DNA of 64,000 bases from Methylobacterium nodulans ORS 2060 (GCF_000022085.1 NC_011894.1:7239001-7303000); one strand, 5' to 3'. Shown: positions 10,286 through 19,256, counted from the first letter of the stretch. Notes: generated from the letters alone by a model not told the origin. Made by a program: numbers and translations.

Positions 10286-11512
10286 TCAGTAGCGCGGGCG
10301 CGAGGCTCCGGCCGGCCTCGCCGGAGCCTGCTTTGCCGAGGCGGGCTTGGCCGAGGCGGGCTTGGGCGTCGCGGCGGTGGCGGCGGGCCGCTCCGCCGGC
10401 GGACGCGGGGTCTCGGCCGAGAGGCGCCGCACCGGCCAGCCGTCGCTCCACCGCTCCATGTCGGTGAAGCGGGGATTGGCCTTCAGGGCGGCGGTGTCCT
10501 GCCCCGCGAAGGCGGCGGCCGCCGCCATGTCGAACGTCTTCCAGTAGGCGAGATAGTCGAGGCTGTCGGTGCCCGCCCCGTTGATCTGGGCCACCAGGGT
10601 GGTCTGCTCGCCGGTGAGCGCCATGTCGGCGGACCACTTGAAGGGCGGCGGCTTCTGCCTGGCGTCTTTCGGCGGCTCGGGCGGCAGCTTGATCGCCGCC
10701 GCGTCATAGGCCGGGTTGGTTCCTGCGGGCGAGGCCAGGGTGGCGGAGAGCGCCGGGAAACCGTGATCGTCCGAAAGGGCGCGCATCAGGAGCTTGCGTT
10801 CGGGCGCAACGGCCGTGCTCTCGCGCATCAGGCGCCGGGCTGCGAGATCCGCCGCCCGCGCGTCGCGGTCGCCGATGATGGTGATCATCAGCGTTGCCGG
10901 GGCGATGCGGCCGAGATCCTGCAGGGCGATGCCGCGGGATTTCTCATCCCGGGCGATGCCGCCCGGCATCGCGCCGAAGAGGAGCTTGGGCACGGGCAGC
11001 CCGGTCTCCTGGGCATGGGCCGCGAGGTTGGCGGCGATCGGCACCCCCGCCAGATGGCCGATCAGCGCCACCCGGGCAGGGTCGGGCTTGGCCTCCGCGT
11101 CGCCCGCAAGGGCGTCGAGAGCCTCCTTGACGAGGCTCGCGGCGGTCGCGCTGGCATCCGCCGGCCGCGTGCGGTTCACCTCCTGGAAGCGCGGGAACAG
11201 CACGAGGTAGCCCTCGCGGGCGAGGTGCTCGATCCAGGAGCCGTAGGATTGGGGGTTGGTCGCACCCCAGGCATGCAGGAACACGACGACGGGGCGCCCC
11301 GCCGCAGGAGCCGTGCCGTTGCCGTAGAAGGCGAAGGTGACCGCGCCCGGGCGCCCGAGGGCCCGTTTGACGACGCTCTGGGCGATGTAGGCGGTGCCGC
11401 CCGGCCCGTCCTTCGGCTGGGGCGGCGGAGTGGCGGCGCCCGCCTCCCCCATCCCCGCGACGAGGCCGAGTGTCAGCAGGAGGGCGCGGCAGGTGCGGGA
11501 GGTAGGGCGCAT
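10286..11512 (-). CDS. Secreted alpha/beta-hydrolase-like protein lacking the nucleophile Ser
   Basis: A 408-residue protein with an N-terminal signal peptide (hydrophobic core near residues 10-25, ending GEAGA). The alpha/beta-hydrolase core follows, with VVVFLHAWGA forming the oxyanion loop. The nucleophile elbow reads LIGHLAGVP: the serine expected in GHSAG is a leucine (CTG), so the catalytic triad is incomplete. From about residue 375 the tail is a low-complexity Ala/Pro/Lys stretch (KPASAKPASAK). It may be a binding or structural homologue rather than an enzyme. ATG 11512 is chosen because it opens directly onto the signal peptide. Confidence 0.7.
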   Translation of the reverse strand: MRPTSRTCRALLLTLGLVAGMGEAGAATPPPQPKDGPGGTAYIAQSVVKRALGRPGAVTFAFYGNGTAPAAGRPVVVFLHAWGATNPQSYGSWIEHLAREGYLVLFPRFQEVNRTRPADASATAASLVKEALDALAGDAEAKPDPARVALIGHLAGVPIAANLAAHAQETGLPVPKLLFGAMPGGIARDEKSRGIALQDLGRIAPATLMITIIGDRDARAADLAARRLMRESTAVAPERKLLMRALSDDHGFPALSATLASPAGTNPAYDAAAIKLPPEPPKDARQKPPPFKWSADMALTGEQTTLVAQINGAGTDSLDYLAYWKTFDMAAAAAFAGQDTAALKANPRFTDMERWSDGWPVRRLSAETPRPPAERPAATAATPKPASAKPASAKQAPARPAGASRPRY

Positions 11513-11687
11513 GCGACCGGGAGACAGCGGGGATCCGCCGGCGGAGGGCCGGACCGTCGATCGGCCCCAACCCACACCAGATCGTCCCCAATCTCAAGGC
11601 ATCATCGGTGGTGCGGCAACGGTAGGGCGATTCTGTCACTTCCGCGGTACAGTCGCGGCGCCCCTCCTCCCGCCTTTGCCGCGCCGC

Positions 11688-11897
11688 TCACGCCTGATCG
11701 GGGTGCTCCGCGTCGATCGCGTCGAGACGCGCGATGAGCCGGCTCAGCGCCTCGGGCACCGGCTGATCGACCAACTCGGTGTAGAGCAGCCGCAGGTCAT
11801 GCCCGAGTTTGGCGAGCAGCAGCGCATCCGCCAGCGACGAGGCCGTCGCGTGCGTCTGGCCGAAACTGGCCGCATGGTTGCTCGGGATCACCTTCAT
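11688..11897 (-). CDS. NepR-like anti-sigma factor
   Basis: A 69-residue protein whose C-terminal half, LGHDLRLLYTELVDQPVP followed by a Leu-rich helix, matches the pattern of NepR: two amphipathic helices with a conserved Pro-Val-Pro. NepR sequesters the general-stress sigma factor EcfG and is released by PhyR. Here no phyR or ecfG is adjacent, so it would be an extra, orphan NepR. A single-domain response regulator lies 376 bases upstream on the same strand. The start is ATG 11897 (MKVIPSNHA); a longer frame begins at 11942. Confidence 0.6.
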   Translation of the reverse strand: MKVIPSNHAASFGQTHATASSLADALLLAKLGHDLRLLYTELVDQPVPEALSRLIARLDAIDAEHPDQA

Positions 11898-12273
11898 GGC
11901 GCGTCTTCGGGCGGGGCCCTGTCTCCAGTTCTGGGGATCCACCCGAAACCCGCACGGGATCAGGAGGCGGCAGGTGTCAACAAATCACGAGTAACAACGC
12001 GGTCGGTCCGGCCGGGTTGCGTAACGCCTCGCATCCCGGTTCCGGATCAGGGCTGCCCGCGCATTCACCTTGCCGTGCAATCCCCCTCCGCCGCTCGTGC
12101 CGAGAACTTGGCGCAGACTCGCGACAAGCCGGTTCCGCTTGGCCGGTCCCCTACGCCAAGGGTGGAAATTCATGAAGGCGCAGCTCGCGATCGGTCCGGG
12201 GCAGGCCGCGCGCCGCGCGGCCCCTCGGCGGCGCCATCGCGTCGTGCTGCCTGCCGAATCGCGGGAGGCGTTT
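11898..12273. other. Gap between nepR-like and response regulator genes
   Basis: No gene is supported in 376 bases. It contains a GC hairpin (GGCCGCGC 12204-12211 / GCGCGGCC 12214-12221) that may terminate the response regulator gene. A more AT-rich patch around 11975-12000 (minus strand TTGTTACTCGTGATTTGTTGACA) is a plausible promoter area for the nepR-like gene. I looked for the EcfG pattern GGAAC-N16/17-CGTT and did not find it. Confidence 0.45.
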
Positions 12274-12705
12274 CTAGCCTGCGCTCGCGTCCCCCACCGG
12301 GGAGCGTCCGCCGTGATAGCCGGCCGCCTGCTCGACCAGCGTGAGGATGTCGAGCGCCCGCCAGGGCTTGGGGATGAAGGTGGCGGACATCCGCAGATCG
12401 CTCGGCTGGTCGCCGGCATCGCCGGAGGTGAGGAGGACATGGACGCGCGGCCAGGTCACGCCGATGATCCGCGCGAGTTCGAATCCGCCGATCGGTCCCG
12501 GGGTGCGCACGTCGGAGAAGACGACGTTCACCTCCTCGCCCCGCTCGCGCAGGATGGCGAGGGCCTTCTCGGCGGTTTCCGCCTCGATCACGCGGAACCC
12601 CGTCTCCTCCAGCAGCGTGGCTGCCAGGAAGCGCTCCTCCGGTTCGTCCTCGACGACCAGGATGACGGGTTGTGGCTTCGCGTCGCCGGAATCGCTCATA
12701 GGCAT
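12274..12705 (-). CDS. Single-domain response regulator (CheY-like)
   Basis: A 143-residue stand-alone receiver domain. The acidic pair is in VVEDEPEE, the phospho-acceptor Asp in VFSDVRTPG, the Thr/Ser switch in LLTSGD and the conserved Lys in FIPKPW. There is no output domain. Such regulators in alphaproteobacteria usually act in phosphorelays, often around the general stress response, which fits the nearby NepR-like gene. Two Met codons are possible (12705 and 12699), with no clear ribosome site to choose between them. Confidence 0.8.
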   Translation of the reverse strand: MPMSDSGDAKPQPVILVVEDEPEERFLAATLLEETGFRVIEAETAEKALAILRERGEEVNVVFSDVRTPGPIGGFELARIIGVTWPRVHVLLTSGDAGDQPSDLRMSATFIPKPWRALDILTLVEQAAGYHGGRSPVGDASAG

Positions 12706-13003
12706 GGAACGGGCGTCCAGTTCACCGGTTGCATCGCCCCGAACGGTTCTCCGGGCGGGCTCACGTAAGCTTGACCACCAGCGCATCATCTTGCTCTTGA
12801 TGAGCCGAATCAAGGGCGAGTCGGTCGCAAGCCCGTGGCTCTGAGCAGGACAACGTGCCGATCCCCTGCCCGATCCGTCCGTTCGCGTCCGCACGCCGCA
12901 TCTTGCTCCGGCGGCGGGCCGGAGCAAGGCGGCGAGCGACTAATCCCCCTTCATGATCCAGCCAATGGGGCCGATGCGGCGTGCGCTGCCGCACATGCGA
13001 TGA

Positions 13004-13030
13004 GGGGCGGCCCGGATCCCGGACCGCCCC
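13004..13030 (-). terminator. Hairpin downstream of the 13077-13787 gene
   Basis: GGGGCGG (13004-13010) and CCGCCCC (13024-13030) enclose a further CCGG-ATC-CCGG stem. It lies 46 bases beyond the stop of the minus-strand gene. Confidence 0.5.
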
Positions 13031-13076
13031 CGCAAGCGCCTGAAGGCGTGAGAATCGGGCCGCGGCTTGCGGCTCG

Positions 13077-13787
13077 TCAGGCCGCCGCCGCCTTGCGGCT
13101 CTTGGCCGGCCAGCCGAGGCTGACGAGGCGCTGCTTGGCATGCTCGCGCACCTCGTCGCGCAGGCCCGGCGCCATGGCGGCGAGCCGGGCCTGTGTCTCG
13201 GGGGCGAGCATCAGGTCGGTCACGGCGTTGATGCTCTTCGCCCGGTCGATCTGCGCCTTGAGATCGGCCTCCCCGGAGAGGTCGGCCTCGGAGGCCGCGA
13301 CCTCGGCGGGTTCCGCCGCGGCCTCCTCCTCCGGCTCCCGGCCGCCCTTGGCCTTGGCCGCTGGCTGGAGGTCCGGGCGGGAGGCCTTGAACTCGTCGGC
13401 CTCGTCCTCGGAGTAGAGCAGGCCGTGCAGGCCCACGAGCTTGAGGATGACGCGGTCCTTGGCCCGCTTCTCGGCCATGGCGAAGACGTAGGCGGCCTGC
13501 TTGGCCGAGACGCGGTAGTTCACGCCGATGAGCGCCTCGCCGATCGACCATTCGGTGCGGTCGCCGTTCGCGCCCGGCATGTGGCCGGTGACCAGGATCA
13601 CCGCCTCGTCGCGCTCCGCCCGCACGATCACCGGCGCGTCGAAGCGGATGCGGGCCTGGGCGGCGATCCGCTCCAGGGCCTTGTGGTAGATCACGGCGGT
13701 CCCCTGCACCCGCCAGACATTGCCGGCCAGCGGCTCCCCGTAGGTCGCGAGAATCTCCGCGATCTGCTTGTCGGTCGTTGCGCTCAT
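13077..13787 (-). CDS. Conserved protein of phage/recombination type, function unknown
   Basis: A 236-residue soluble protein. The segment YVFAMAEKRAKDRVILKLVGLHG near residues 105-127 resembles a conserved block seen in phage-borne proteins next to single-strand annealing genes. From about residue 145 it is acidic and Ala/Glu-rich, likely disordered, ending in a basic Lys/Arg patch. ATG 13787 has a purine-rich GAGCAGGTGAGAT upstream. I cannot assign an activity; a role in DNA metabolism is only suggested by the motif. It is divergent from the gene at 14136, whose promoter has a LexA-like box. No other phage genes surround it. Confidence 0.6.
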   Translation of the reverse strand: MSATTDKQIAEILATYGEPLAGNVWRVQGTAVIYHKALERIAAQARIRFDAPVIVRAERDEAVILVTGHMPGANGDRTEWSIGEALIGVNYRVSAKQAAYVFAMAEKRAKDRVILKLVGLHGLLYSEDEADEFKASRPDLQPAAKAKGGREPEEEAAAEPAEVAASEADLSGEADLKAQIDRAKSINAVTDLMLAPETQARLAAMAPGLRDEVREHAKQRLVSLGWPAKSRKAAAA

Positions 13788-14135
13788 GCGATCGATCTCA
13801 CCTGCTCGAAGGTGGTTGCGGGGGTCGCGCGGACCCCCGCTTCCACGGATGCTCTTGTAGCATAAGGATGATCGAATAGCGAGCGATTTGGCGTGATTGA
13901 TGCAAGCACAGGCGCGTCCAAGCATCGCATTCCCGCCCGCCTTGCGACGGGTGAGCGACGCAAAGCGGCGTGAGGGATAAGACCATCATGGCAACGCTTC
14001 TCTCAGTGGCATTGTGGTGCCGTTGACCGGGGCAGAAACGTTCGCGTAATGTTCCTGTGAGATGAAGCGGCAAGATCTTGAAGTGCGGGCGCGCCGTGCC
14101 TGCGCCTGCCCGCGTTTCCGGAGCATCGACCGGCC
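13788..14135. other. Divergent intergenic region holding a promoter and LexA-like box
   Basis: No gene is supported in these 348 bases. They separate the divergent genes at 13787 and 14136. The right part holds the promoter and operator candidate described at 14023-14054. The left part contains AT-richer sequence (13858-13890) probably used by the leftward gene. Confidence 0.5.
14023..14054 (+). promoter_or_regulatory. Promoter with overlapping LexA-type box
   Basis: TTGACC (14023-14028) and TAATGT (14047-14052) form a -35/-10 pair with an 18-base spacer. Overlapping the -10 is GTTC-GCGTAAT-GTTC (14040-14054), an exact match to the alphaproteobacterial LexA operator GTTC-N7-GTTC. The start codon of the next gene is 82 bases downstream. 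The short consensus is expected about twice by chance in a window of this size, so its position on the promoter is the main support. Confidence 0.5.
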
Positions 14136-14816
14136 ATGAGCGCCCCTCTCCTGCACGATCCTGCCGCCCTGCTGGAGCGGCCCGGCACCCGTCGCAGCGC
14201 GGTGCGCGGCAGCGGCCGGCGGTCGATGCCGGCGCCCGCGATCGCGGCGCCGCGCATGGCGCTGGTGGCCGATTTCCTGGCGATCGCGGCCCTCGATCCG
14301 GCGGTCGAGTCGCTGCGTGCCGCGCCGGCCCCCGCGCGGCTGCTGGTGGGCGGGGAGGTGGTGGAGCACGCGGCCGATTTCGAGCAGACGCGCACGGACG
14401 AGCCGGGGCTGCTGGTCGACGTGGTGGCGGAGGCGGATCTCGCACGCCACCCGTTCCGGGTCGCCTATGTGGCGGGCGAGCCGGTGGTGGCGGAGGATGG
14501 GCGGCGCTTCGTGATCGAGAGCGCGGCGACGCTGCGCGCCGAGCCTCGGATCTCGACGGTGCGGCTGGTGATGGCCTGCCGGCGCACCTTCGTGTCGGCG
14601 GGCGACCGGGTGCGGATCCTGCACTACCTCGACGAATGCGGCACGGGCCGCTTGGTCGAGTGCGCGGCGGTGGTCCAGAATGCGGTGGACGGCGTCGCGG
14701 CGGTGCTGGCGCTCGCGGTCGAGGGGCTCGTCGCCGTGGATATCGGACGCCCGATCGTGCCCGAGACGCCGGTCCGCCGCCGGCCCCTGCCCTTCGCGGA
14801 CCCGTTCGGGTTCTAG
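14136..14816 (+). CDS. Unknown protein, candidate SOS-regulated gene
   Basis: A 226-residue protein I do not recognise. It begins MSAPLLHDPAALLE; the first 40 residues are basic and low in structure. Residues 45-200 alternate short hydrophobic strands and charged loops (GLLVDVVAEADLARHPF, STVRLVMACRRTFVSAGD, GRLVECAAVVQNAVDG). There is no signal peptide or membrane segment. It ends with a Pro-rich PFADPFGF tail. A LexA-type box overlaps its likely promoter, so it may be induced by DNA damage. The family and activity remain open. Confidence 0.55.
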   Translation: MSAPLLHDPAALLERPGTRRSAVRGSGRRSMPAPAIAAPRMALVADFLAIAALDPAVESLRAAPAPARLLVGGEVVEHAADFEQTRTDEPGLLVDVVAEADLARHPFRVAYVAGEPVVAEDGRRFVIESAATLRAEPRISTVRLVMACRRTFVSAGDRVRILHYLDECGTGRLVECAAVVQNAVDGVAAVLALAVEGLVAVDIGRPIVPETPVRRRPLPFADPFGF

Positions 14817-14861
14817 AGTTTGTCCGGGAGAAGCGGAGGCCGGTTCTTCGTTCGGTCAGGT

Positions 14862-14982
14862 CTCTGGCTTGGCGTCGCGCATTCGAGACGGGTCAACAGC
14901 CCGACATGTCAACAGCTTGGGCCGTCGGGATGAGTTCGCCACCGGCCGAGCCGCCCCTGACGGATCAACCGGAAGCCAAGTG
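14862..14982. repeat. Dispersed TIR element, degenerate copy 2
   Basis: It shares CTGGCTTGG, ATTCGAGACGGGTCAACAGCCCGA, TTGGGCCGT and the tail ...AGTTCGCCACCGGCC...GACGGAT with the copies at 896, 47364 and 62061, but the left terminal repeat is lost. It lies between the 14136 gene and the PhnA-like gene. Confidence 0.6.
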
Positions 14983-15076
14983 AAGCCAGCGCGCATCTGT
15001 CCCGGTCTGCTCCTCGGGCTCTTGCCGGCTGCCCTGAGGGTCGCGAGAAGGCGTCCGGCTCACGATGGAGGCAGAT

Positions 15077-15382
15077 ATGGTCCAGGACGACGACGAATAC
15101 GTGTACGACGAGGCGACCGGCGAATGGCGTCCGGCCTCGGAAGTGGCAGCCGCCGCGGCGGCCGCGGAGGTCAAGGTTCTCGACGCAGCCGGAAACATTC
15201 TCTCCGACGGCGATTCCGTGACCCTGATCAAGGACCTGAAGGTCAAGGGTGCGAACCAGACCCTGAAGCAGGGCACGGTCATCCGCTCCATCCGGCTTAC
15301 GGACAACCCAGAGGAGATCGACTGCCGCCACGACACCATCAAGGGACTCGTTCTGCGGACGGAGTTCGTGCGCAAGCGCTGA
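15077..15382 (+). CDS. PhnA/YjdM-domain protein without zinc ribbon
   Basis: A 101-residue protein matching the C-terminal PhnA domain: VKVLDAAGNILSDGDSVTLIKDLKVKG, then GTVIRSIRLTDNPEEIDCR, a small SH3-like beta barrel. The N-terminal zinc ribbon that normally precedes it is replaced by an acidic stretch with no cysteines (DDDEYVYDEATGEWRP). GGAGG at 15067-15071 is five bases before ATG 15077, so that start is chosen over ATG 15065. Despite the name, the family's link to phosphonate use is weak and its function is not settled. Confidence 0.8.
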   Translation: MVQDDDEYVYDEATGEWRPASEVAAAAAAAEVKVLDAAGNILSDGDSVTLIKDLKVKGANQTLKQGTVIRSIRLTDNPEEIDCRHDTIKGLVLRTEFVRKR

Positions 15383-15403
15383 CCTCGAGACGGCCGGCCC
15401 TGG

Positions 15404-15429
15404 AGCCGCCGCACGAAGGTGCGGCGGCT
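15404..15429. terminator. Bidirectional terminator hairpin
   Basis: Perfect 11-base arms AGCCGCCGCAC (15404-15414) and GTGCGGCGGCT (15419-15429) with a GAAG loop, between the convergent stops of the PhnA-like gene and thrS. Confidence 0.7.
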
Positions 15430-15439
15430 GTCGGCAGGC

Positions 15440-17452
15440 TTAAGGCGCCGCCGCGACCCCGTGATGCGCGTCGAGGGCCACGTTCCCGCTCGGCACCGTG
15501 GCTTCCACCGCATCGCGGCGGCGCCAGTCCGGGGCGGTCGCCTCGGCGACGAGCTCCGCGAGCGCCTGGTCGAGGGGCGCCGTGCGGGTCTGCTGGCTGC
15601 CGAGGCGCCGGATCGAGACCGTGCCCTCCTCGCCCTCGCGGCGCCCGACCACCAGCATCACCGGCACCTTGGCGTGCGAGTGCTCGCGGACCTTGTAGTT
15701 GATCTTCTCGTTGCGCAGGTCGAGCTCGGCCCGAAGCCCCGCCGCCTCCGCCGCCGCCAGCACCTCGCGGGCATAGAGGTCGGCGTCGCTGGTGATCGTC
15801 GCCACCACCACCTGCAGGGGCGCGAGCCAAAGCGGGAAATGGCCGGCGAAGTGCTCGATCAGGATGCCGGCGAAGCGCTCCATCGAGCCGCAGATGGCGC
15901 GGTGGACCATCACGGGCGTCTTCTTCTGCCCGTCGGCATCGACGTAGAAGGCGCCGAACCGCTCAGGCAGGTTGAAGTCCACCTGGGTGGTGCCGCATTG
16001 CCAGTCGCGCCCGATGGCGTCGCGCAGCACATACTCGAATTTGGGTCCGTAGAAGGCGCCCTCGCCCGGGTTGATCGCGGTCCTGATGCGGCCGCCGGAC
16101 TGCTCCTCGATCTGGGCGAGCACCCGGGTCATCACCTCCTCGGCGTGATCCCAGAGCGCATCCGAGCCCACGCGCTTCTCGGGCCGCGTCGAGAGCTTCA
16201 CGACGATCTCGTCGAAGCCGAAATCCGCGTAGGTGGAGAGGATCAGGTCGTTGATCTTCAGGCACTCGGCGGCGAGCTGGTCCTCGGTGCAGAAGACATG
16301 GGCGTCGTCCTGGGTGAAGGCGCGCACCCGCATCAGCCCGTGCAGCGCGCCCGAGGGCTCGTAGCGCGACACCGCGCCGAATTCCGCAAGGCGCAGCGGC
16401 AGATCGCGGTACGACTTGAGGCCGTGCTTGAAGATCTGCACGTGGCCGGGGCAGTTCATCGGCTTGATCGCGAAGACGCGCTCGTCCTCGGTCTTGGTGA
16501 CGAACATGTTCTCCCGGTACCAGTCCCAGTGGCCCGAGGTCTCCCACAGGGCCTTGTCGAGGATCTGGGGAGCGTTGACCTCGCGGTAGTCGCCCTTCAG
16601 GCGCCGCCGCATGTAGGCGATCAGCTCCTGGAACAGGGTCCAGCCCTTCGGGTGCCAGAAGACGACGCCCGGCCCCTCCTCCTGGAAGTGGAACAGGTCC
16701 ATCTCCCGGCCGAGGCGGCGATGGTCGCGCCGCTCGGCCTCCTCCAGCCGGTGGAGATAGGCGTCGAGATCGGCCTGGCTCGCCCAGGCCGTGCCGTAGA
16801 TGCGGCTCAGCATCGGCCGCGAGGAATCGCCGCGCCAGTAGGCGCCCGCGACCTTCATGAGCTTGAAGGCCGCGCCGATCTTGCCCGTGGAGGTCATGTG
16901 CGGGCCGCGGCAGAGGTCGAACCACTCGCCCTGCCGGTAGATCTTCAGGTCCTCGCCCGGCGGGATCGCGTCCACGAGCTCGACCTTGAAGCTCTCGCCC
17001 TTGTCGGCGAACAGCGCCCGCACGTCGTCGCGCGCCCAGACCTCCTTGGTGAAGGGGGCGTCCCGCGCGATGATCTCGCGCATCCGCGCCTCGATCGCCG
17101 CGAAGTCGTCGGGCGTGAACGGGGTCTCGCGGTAGAAATCGTAGTAGAAGCCGTTCTCGATCACCGGGCCGATCGTGACCTGGGTCTCGGGCCAGAGGGA
17201 CTGCACGGCTTCGGCGAGCACATGCGCGCAGTCGTGGCGGATCAGTTCGAGGGCCCGCGGGTCGGTGCGGTCGAGGAACTCGATGCGCGCGTCATGGGTG
17301 ATCGCGTCGTCGAGGTCGTGGACGGTGCCATCGAGCGCCATCGCGACCGTGCGCTTGGCGAGCGACTTGGCGATGCCCTCGACCACCGCGCGGCCTGTGA
17401 CCGCGGCGTCGTAGGCGCGTGTGGCGCCGTCGGGGAATGTCAGGATCGGCAT
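15440..17452 (-). CDS. thrS: Threonyl-tRNA synthetase
   Basis: A 670-residue class II aminoacyl-tRNA synthetase that charges tRNA-Thr. Domain order is normal: a TGS domain at the N-terminus ([15 protein letters not shown]), then the editing domain, then the catalytic core. [11 protein letters not shown] belongs to the editing region. The core shows [11 protein letters not shown] (zinc Cys), a motif 2 region with [17 protein letters not shown], and motif 3 near [14 protein letters not shown]. The anticodon-binding domain closes the protein. ATG 17452 is the family-typical start. The length matches the family. Confidence 0.96.
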   Translation of the reverse strand: MPILTFPDGATRAYDAAVTGRAVVEGIAKSLAKRTVAMALDGTVHDLDDAITHDARIEFLDRTDPRALELIRHDCAHVLAEAVQSLWPETQVTIGPVIENGFYYDFYRETPFTPDDFAAIEARMREIIARDAPFTKEVWARDDVRALFADKGESFKVELVDAIPPGEDLKIYRQGEWFDLCRGPHMTSTGKIGAAFKLMKVAGAYWRGDSSRPMLSRIYGTAWASQADLDAYLHRLEEAERRDHRRLGREMDLFHFQEEGPGVVFWHPKGWTLFQELIAYMRRRLKGDYREVNAPQILDKALWETSGHWDWYRENMFVTKTEDERVFAIKPMNCPGHVQIFKHGLKSYRDLPLRLAEFGAVSRYEPSGALHGLMRVRAFTQDDAHVFCTEDQLAAECLKINDLILSTYADFGFDEIVVKLSTRPEKRVGSDALWDHAEEVMTRVLAQIEEQSGGRIRTAINPGEGAFYGPKFEYVLRDAIGRDWQCGTTQVDFNLPERFGAFYVDADGQKKTPVMVHRAICGSMERFAGILIEHFAGHFPLWLAPLQVVVATITSDADLYAREVLAAAEAAGLRAELDLRNEKINYKVREHSHAKVPVMLVVGRREGEEGTVSIRRLGSQQTRTAPLDQALAELVAEATAPDWRRRDAVEATVPSGNVALDAHHGVAAAP

Positions 17453-17558
17453 GGAAGCTCCTTCGGCTCACTCCTGCGCACCGTGCAGGTAAGCGGATGG
17501 GATCAAGGCCGCCTCCATAGCAGCGCCGCCGGAAAAGGCCAGCGCGCGAGAATCCGCG

Positions 17559-17894
17559 TCAAGGGCCCGGGAGGGGATCGTGCACCTCCTCGGCGAGCGG
17601 CGTGGCCGGCGCGTTGACGCCCCGCCAGCGCCCATAGGCCCAGGGCCGGTGCCAGGCGGCGCCCTCCGGCAGCCGCTCGGGCACGAGATCGATGCCGTGG
17701 GTGCCGAAGGGGCCGCAGCGGCAGATCCGGGCCAAGCCCATCCAGCCGCCCGCCCAGAGCCCGTGCCGCTCTATCGCCTCGTCCGTGTAGGCCGAGCAGG
17801 AGGGCCAGTGCCGGCACTGGCGCCCGACGAGGCCCGACAGGGTGAGCTGGTAACCGCGGATGGCGACATGCGCGGCGCGGCGGGGCAGGCTCAC
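17559..17894 (-). CDS. yidD: YidD, membrane protein insertion efficiency factor
   Basis: A 111-residue YidD protein, a small peripheral protein that assists YidC-dependent membrane insertion. The family core is clear: IRGYQLTLSGLVGRQCRHWPSCSAYTDEAIERHG, with the conserved Cys pair, then GLARICRCGPFGTHGIDLVP. The GTG start at 17894 overlaps the stop of the upstream scaffold gene by four bases (GTGA), which indicates translational coupling. It lacks the usual rnpA-yidC neighbours, as is common in alphaproteobacteria. Confidence 0.88.
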   Translation of the reverse strand: MSLPRRAAHVAIRGYQLTLSGLVGRQCRHWPSCSAYTDEAIERHGLWAGGWMGLARICRCGPFGTHGIDLVPERLPEGAAWHRPWAYGRWRGVNAPATPLAEEVHDPLPGP

Positions 17895-18343
17895 GCGCTC
17901 GCCTGCACCGGGGCGCGCCGCGCCGCGATCTGGTCGAGGGCGTCGACCACGGCCTCGAAGGTCAGGAGCGTCGAGGCGTGCCGCGCCTTGAAATCGCGCA
18001 CCGGCTCCAGCACGGCGAAGGCGGCCCACTTGCCCTCGGGGGCGGGGCCGCCCTCCTTGAGCATCCGCCGCACCTGATCGCGCAATTCCCGCAGCTCCGC
18101 GGCGGTGGCGCCGACCACGTGGCGGGCCATCAGCGAGGACGAGGCCTGCCCCAGCGCGCAGGCCTTCACCTCATGGGCGAAATCCGTGACGGTGTCGCCC
18201 TCCGTGGTGAGGTCCACCGTGACGGTCGAGCCGCACAGCTTCGAATGCTTGCTCGCGCTCGCCTCCGGGGCCGCCAGGCGGCCGAGCCGGGGGATGTCCG
18301 CGGCGAGTTCGAGAATGCGCCGGTTGTAGATGTCGCTCAGCAT
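17891..18343 (-). CDS. IscU/NifU-like iron-sulfur scaffold protein
   Basis: A 150-residue protein of the SufU/IscU fold (MLSDIYNRRILELAADIPR). Two of the three cluster-ligand positions are seen: Cys in KLCGSTV near residue 37 and in KACALGQAS near residue 62. At the third position, where IscU has a Cys, the protein has KARHAST, so the third cysteine is missing. It may still hand off sulfur or act as a degenerate scaffold. It is translationally coupled to yidD and divergent from folE. Confidence 0.8.
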   Translation of the reverse strand: MLSDIYNRRILELAADIPRLGRLAAPEASASKHSKLCGSTVTVDLTTEGDTVTDFAHEVKACALGQASSSLMARHVVGATAAELRELRDQVRRMLKEGGPAPEGKWAAFAVLEPVRDFKARHASTLLTFEAVVDALDQIAARRAPVQASA

Positions 18344-18596
18344 GGCGGCTCGGACTTATGGACGAGGGCGGGCTCCCCACACCAGATGGACTTCCCCGTG
18401 GACTTGGAGCAGAGGGCGGCCCATGTGATCTGATGTGCAGCCGGCGCATTGCGCGCCGGACCCTGAGGCACGATATAGGCGGCCCAGTGCCGGATCGCGA
18501 GCATGCGGGACGCGGCGCGTCCCCGGGAGGCTCGTCCCCATCCGCCCGGGGCTGACGACACGATGCGAGGCCCGTATCCCGCGGGCGGGAGGCTCC

Positions 18597-19256
18597 ATGG
18601 ATGCGGTGCTGAAGTCCTTGTCGGTTCGGTTGCCGGATGCGGCCGACAGGCGCAGCGACGTGGCCCGTCCGGAGCGCATCACCGAACGCCCGACCCGCCA
18701 GGAGGCGGAGGCCGCCGTGCGCACGCTGATCCGCTGGGCGGGCGACGATCCGGAGCGCGAGGGCCTGCGCGAGACGCCCCAGCGCGTCGCGCGCGCCTAC
18801 GAGCAGATCTTCGGCGGCTACCGCCAGGACCCGACCAACATCCTCGACCGGGTGTTCGAGGAGGTCGAGGGCTACGGCGACATCGTGCTGGTGCGCGACA
18901 TCCCGTTCCACTCGCATTGCGAGCACCACATGGTGCCGTTCATCGGCAAGGCCCACATCGCCTACTACCCGCGCCGCGGGGTGGTCGGGCTCTCGAAGCT
19001 CGCCCGGGTGGTCGATGCCTTCGCGCGCCGCTTGCAGACGCAGGAGACCATGACGGCCCAGATCGCCGAGACGATCGATTCGGTGCTCAATCCCCGCGGC
19101 GTCGCCGTGATGGTCGAGGCCGAGCATCTCTGCATGGCGATGCGCGGCGTGCAGAAAGCCGGCGTCTCGACCCTCACCACGCAGTTCACCGGCGTGTTCA
19201 AGCAGGACCCGCACGAGCAGGTCCGCTTCCTCACCCTCGTGCGCGACCAGCGCTGA
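18597..19256 (+). CDS. folE: GTP cyclohydrolase I
   Basis: A 219-residue enzyme that converts GTP to 7,8-dihydroneopterin triphosphate, the entry step for folate and tetrahydromethanopterin-type cofactors. The zinc and active-site region [31 protein letters not shown] and [12 protein letters not shown] are all intact. ATG 18597 has GGCGGGAGG just ahead of it. Its TGA overlaps the ATG of hisI (TGATG), so the two are translationally coupled. Confidence 0.95.
   Translation: MDAVLKSLSVRLPDAADRRSDVARPERITERPTRQEAEAAVRTLIRWAGDDPEREGLRETPQRVARAYEQIFGGYRQDPTNILDRVFEEVEGYGDIVLVRDIPFHSHCEHHMVPFIGKAHIAYYPRRGVVGLSKLARVVDAFARRLQTQETMTAQIAETIDSVLNPRGVAVMVEAEHLCMAMRGVQKAGVSTLTTQFTGVFKQDPHEQVRFLTLVRDQR

Noticed and set aside
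12023..12043. A possible EcfG stress promoter (AACG ... GTTCC on the plus strand) upstream of the NepR-like gene.
   Set aside because: The spacer is 12 bases instead of 16-17.
15419..17617. A 732-codon open frame opposite thrS.
   Set aside because: Shadow of thrS; composition is not protein-like.
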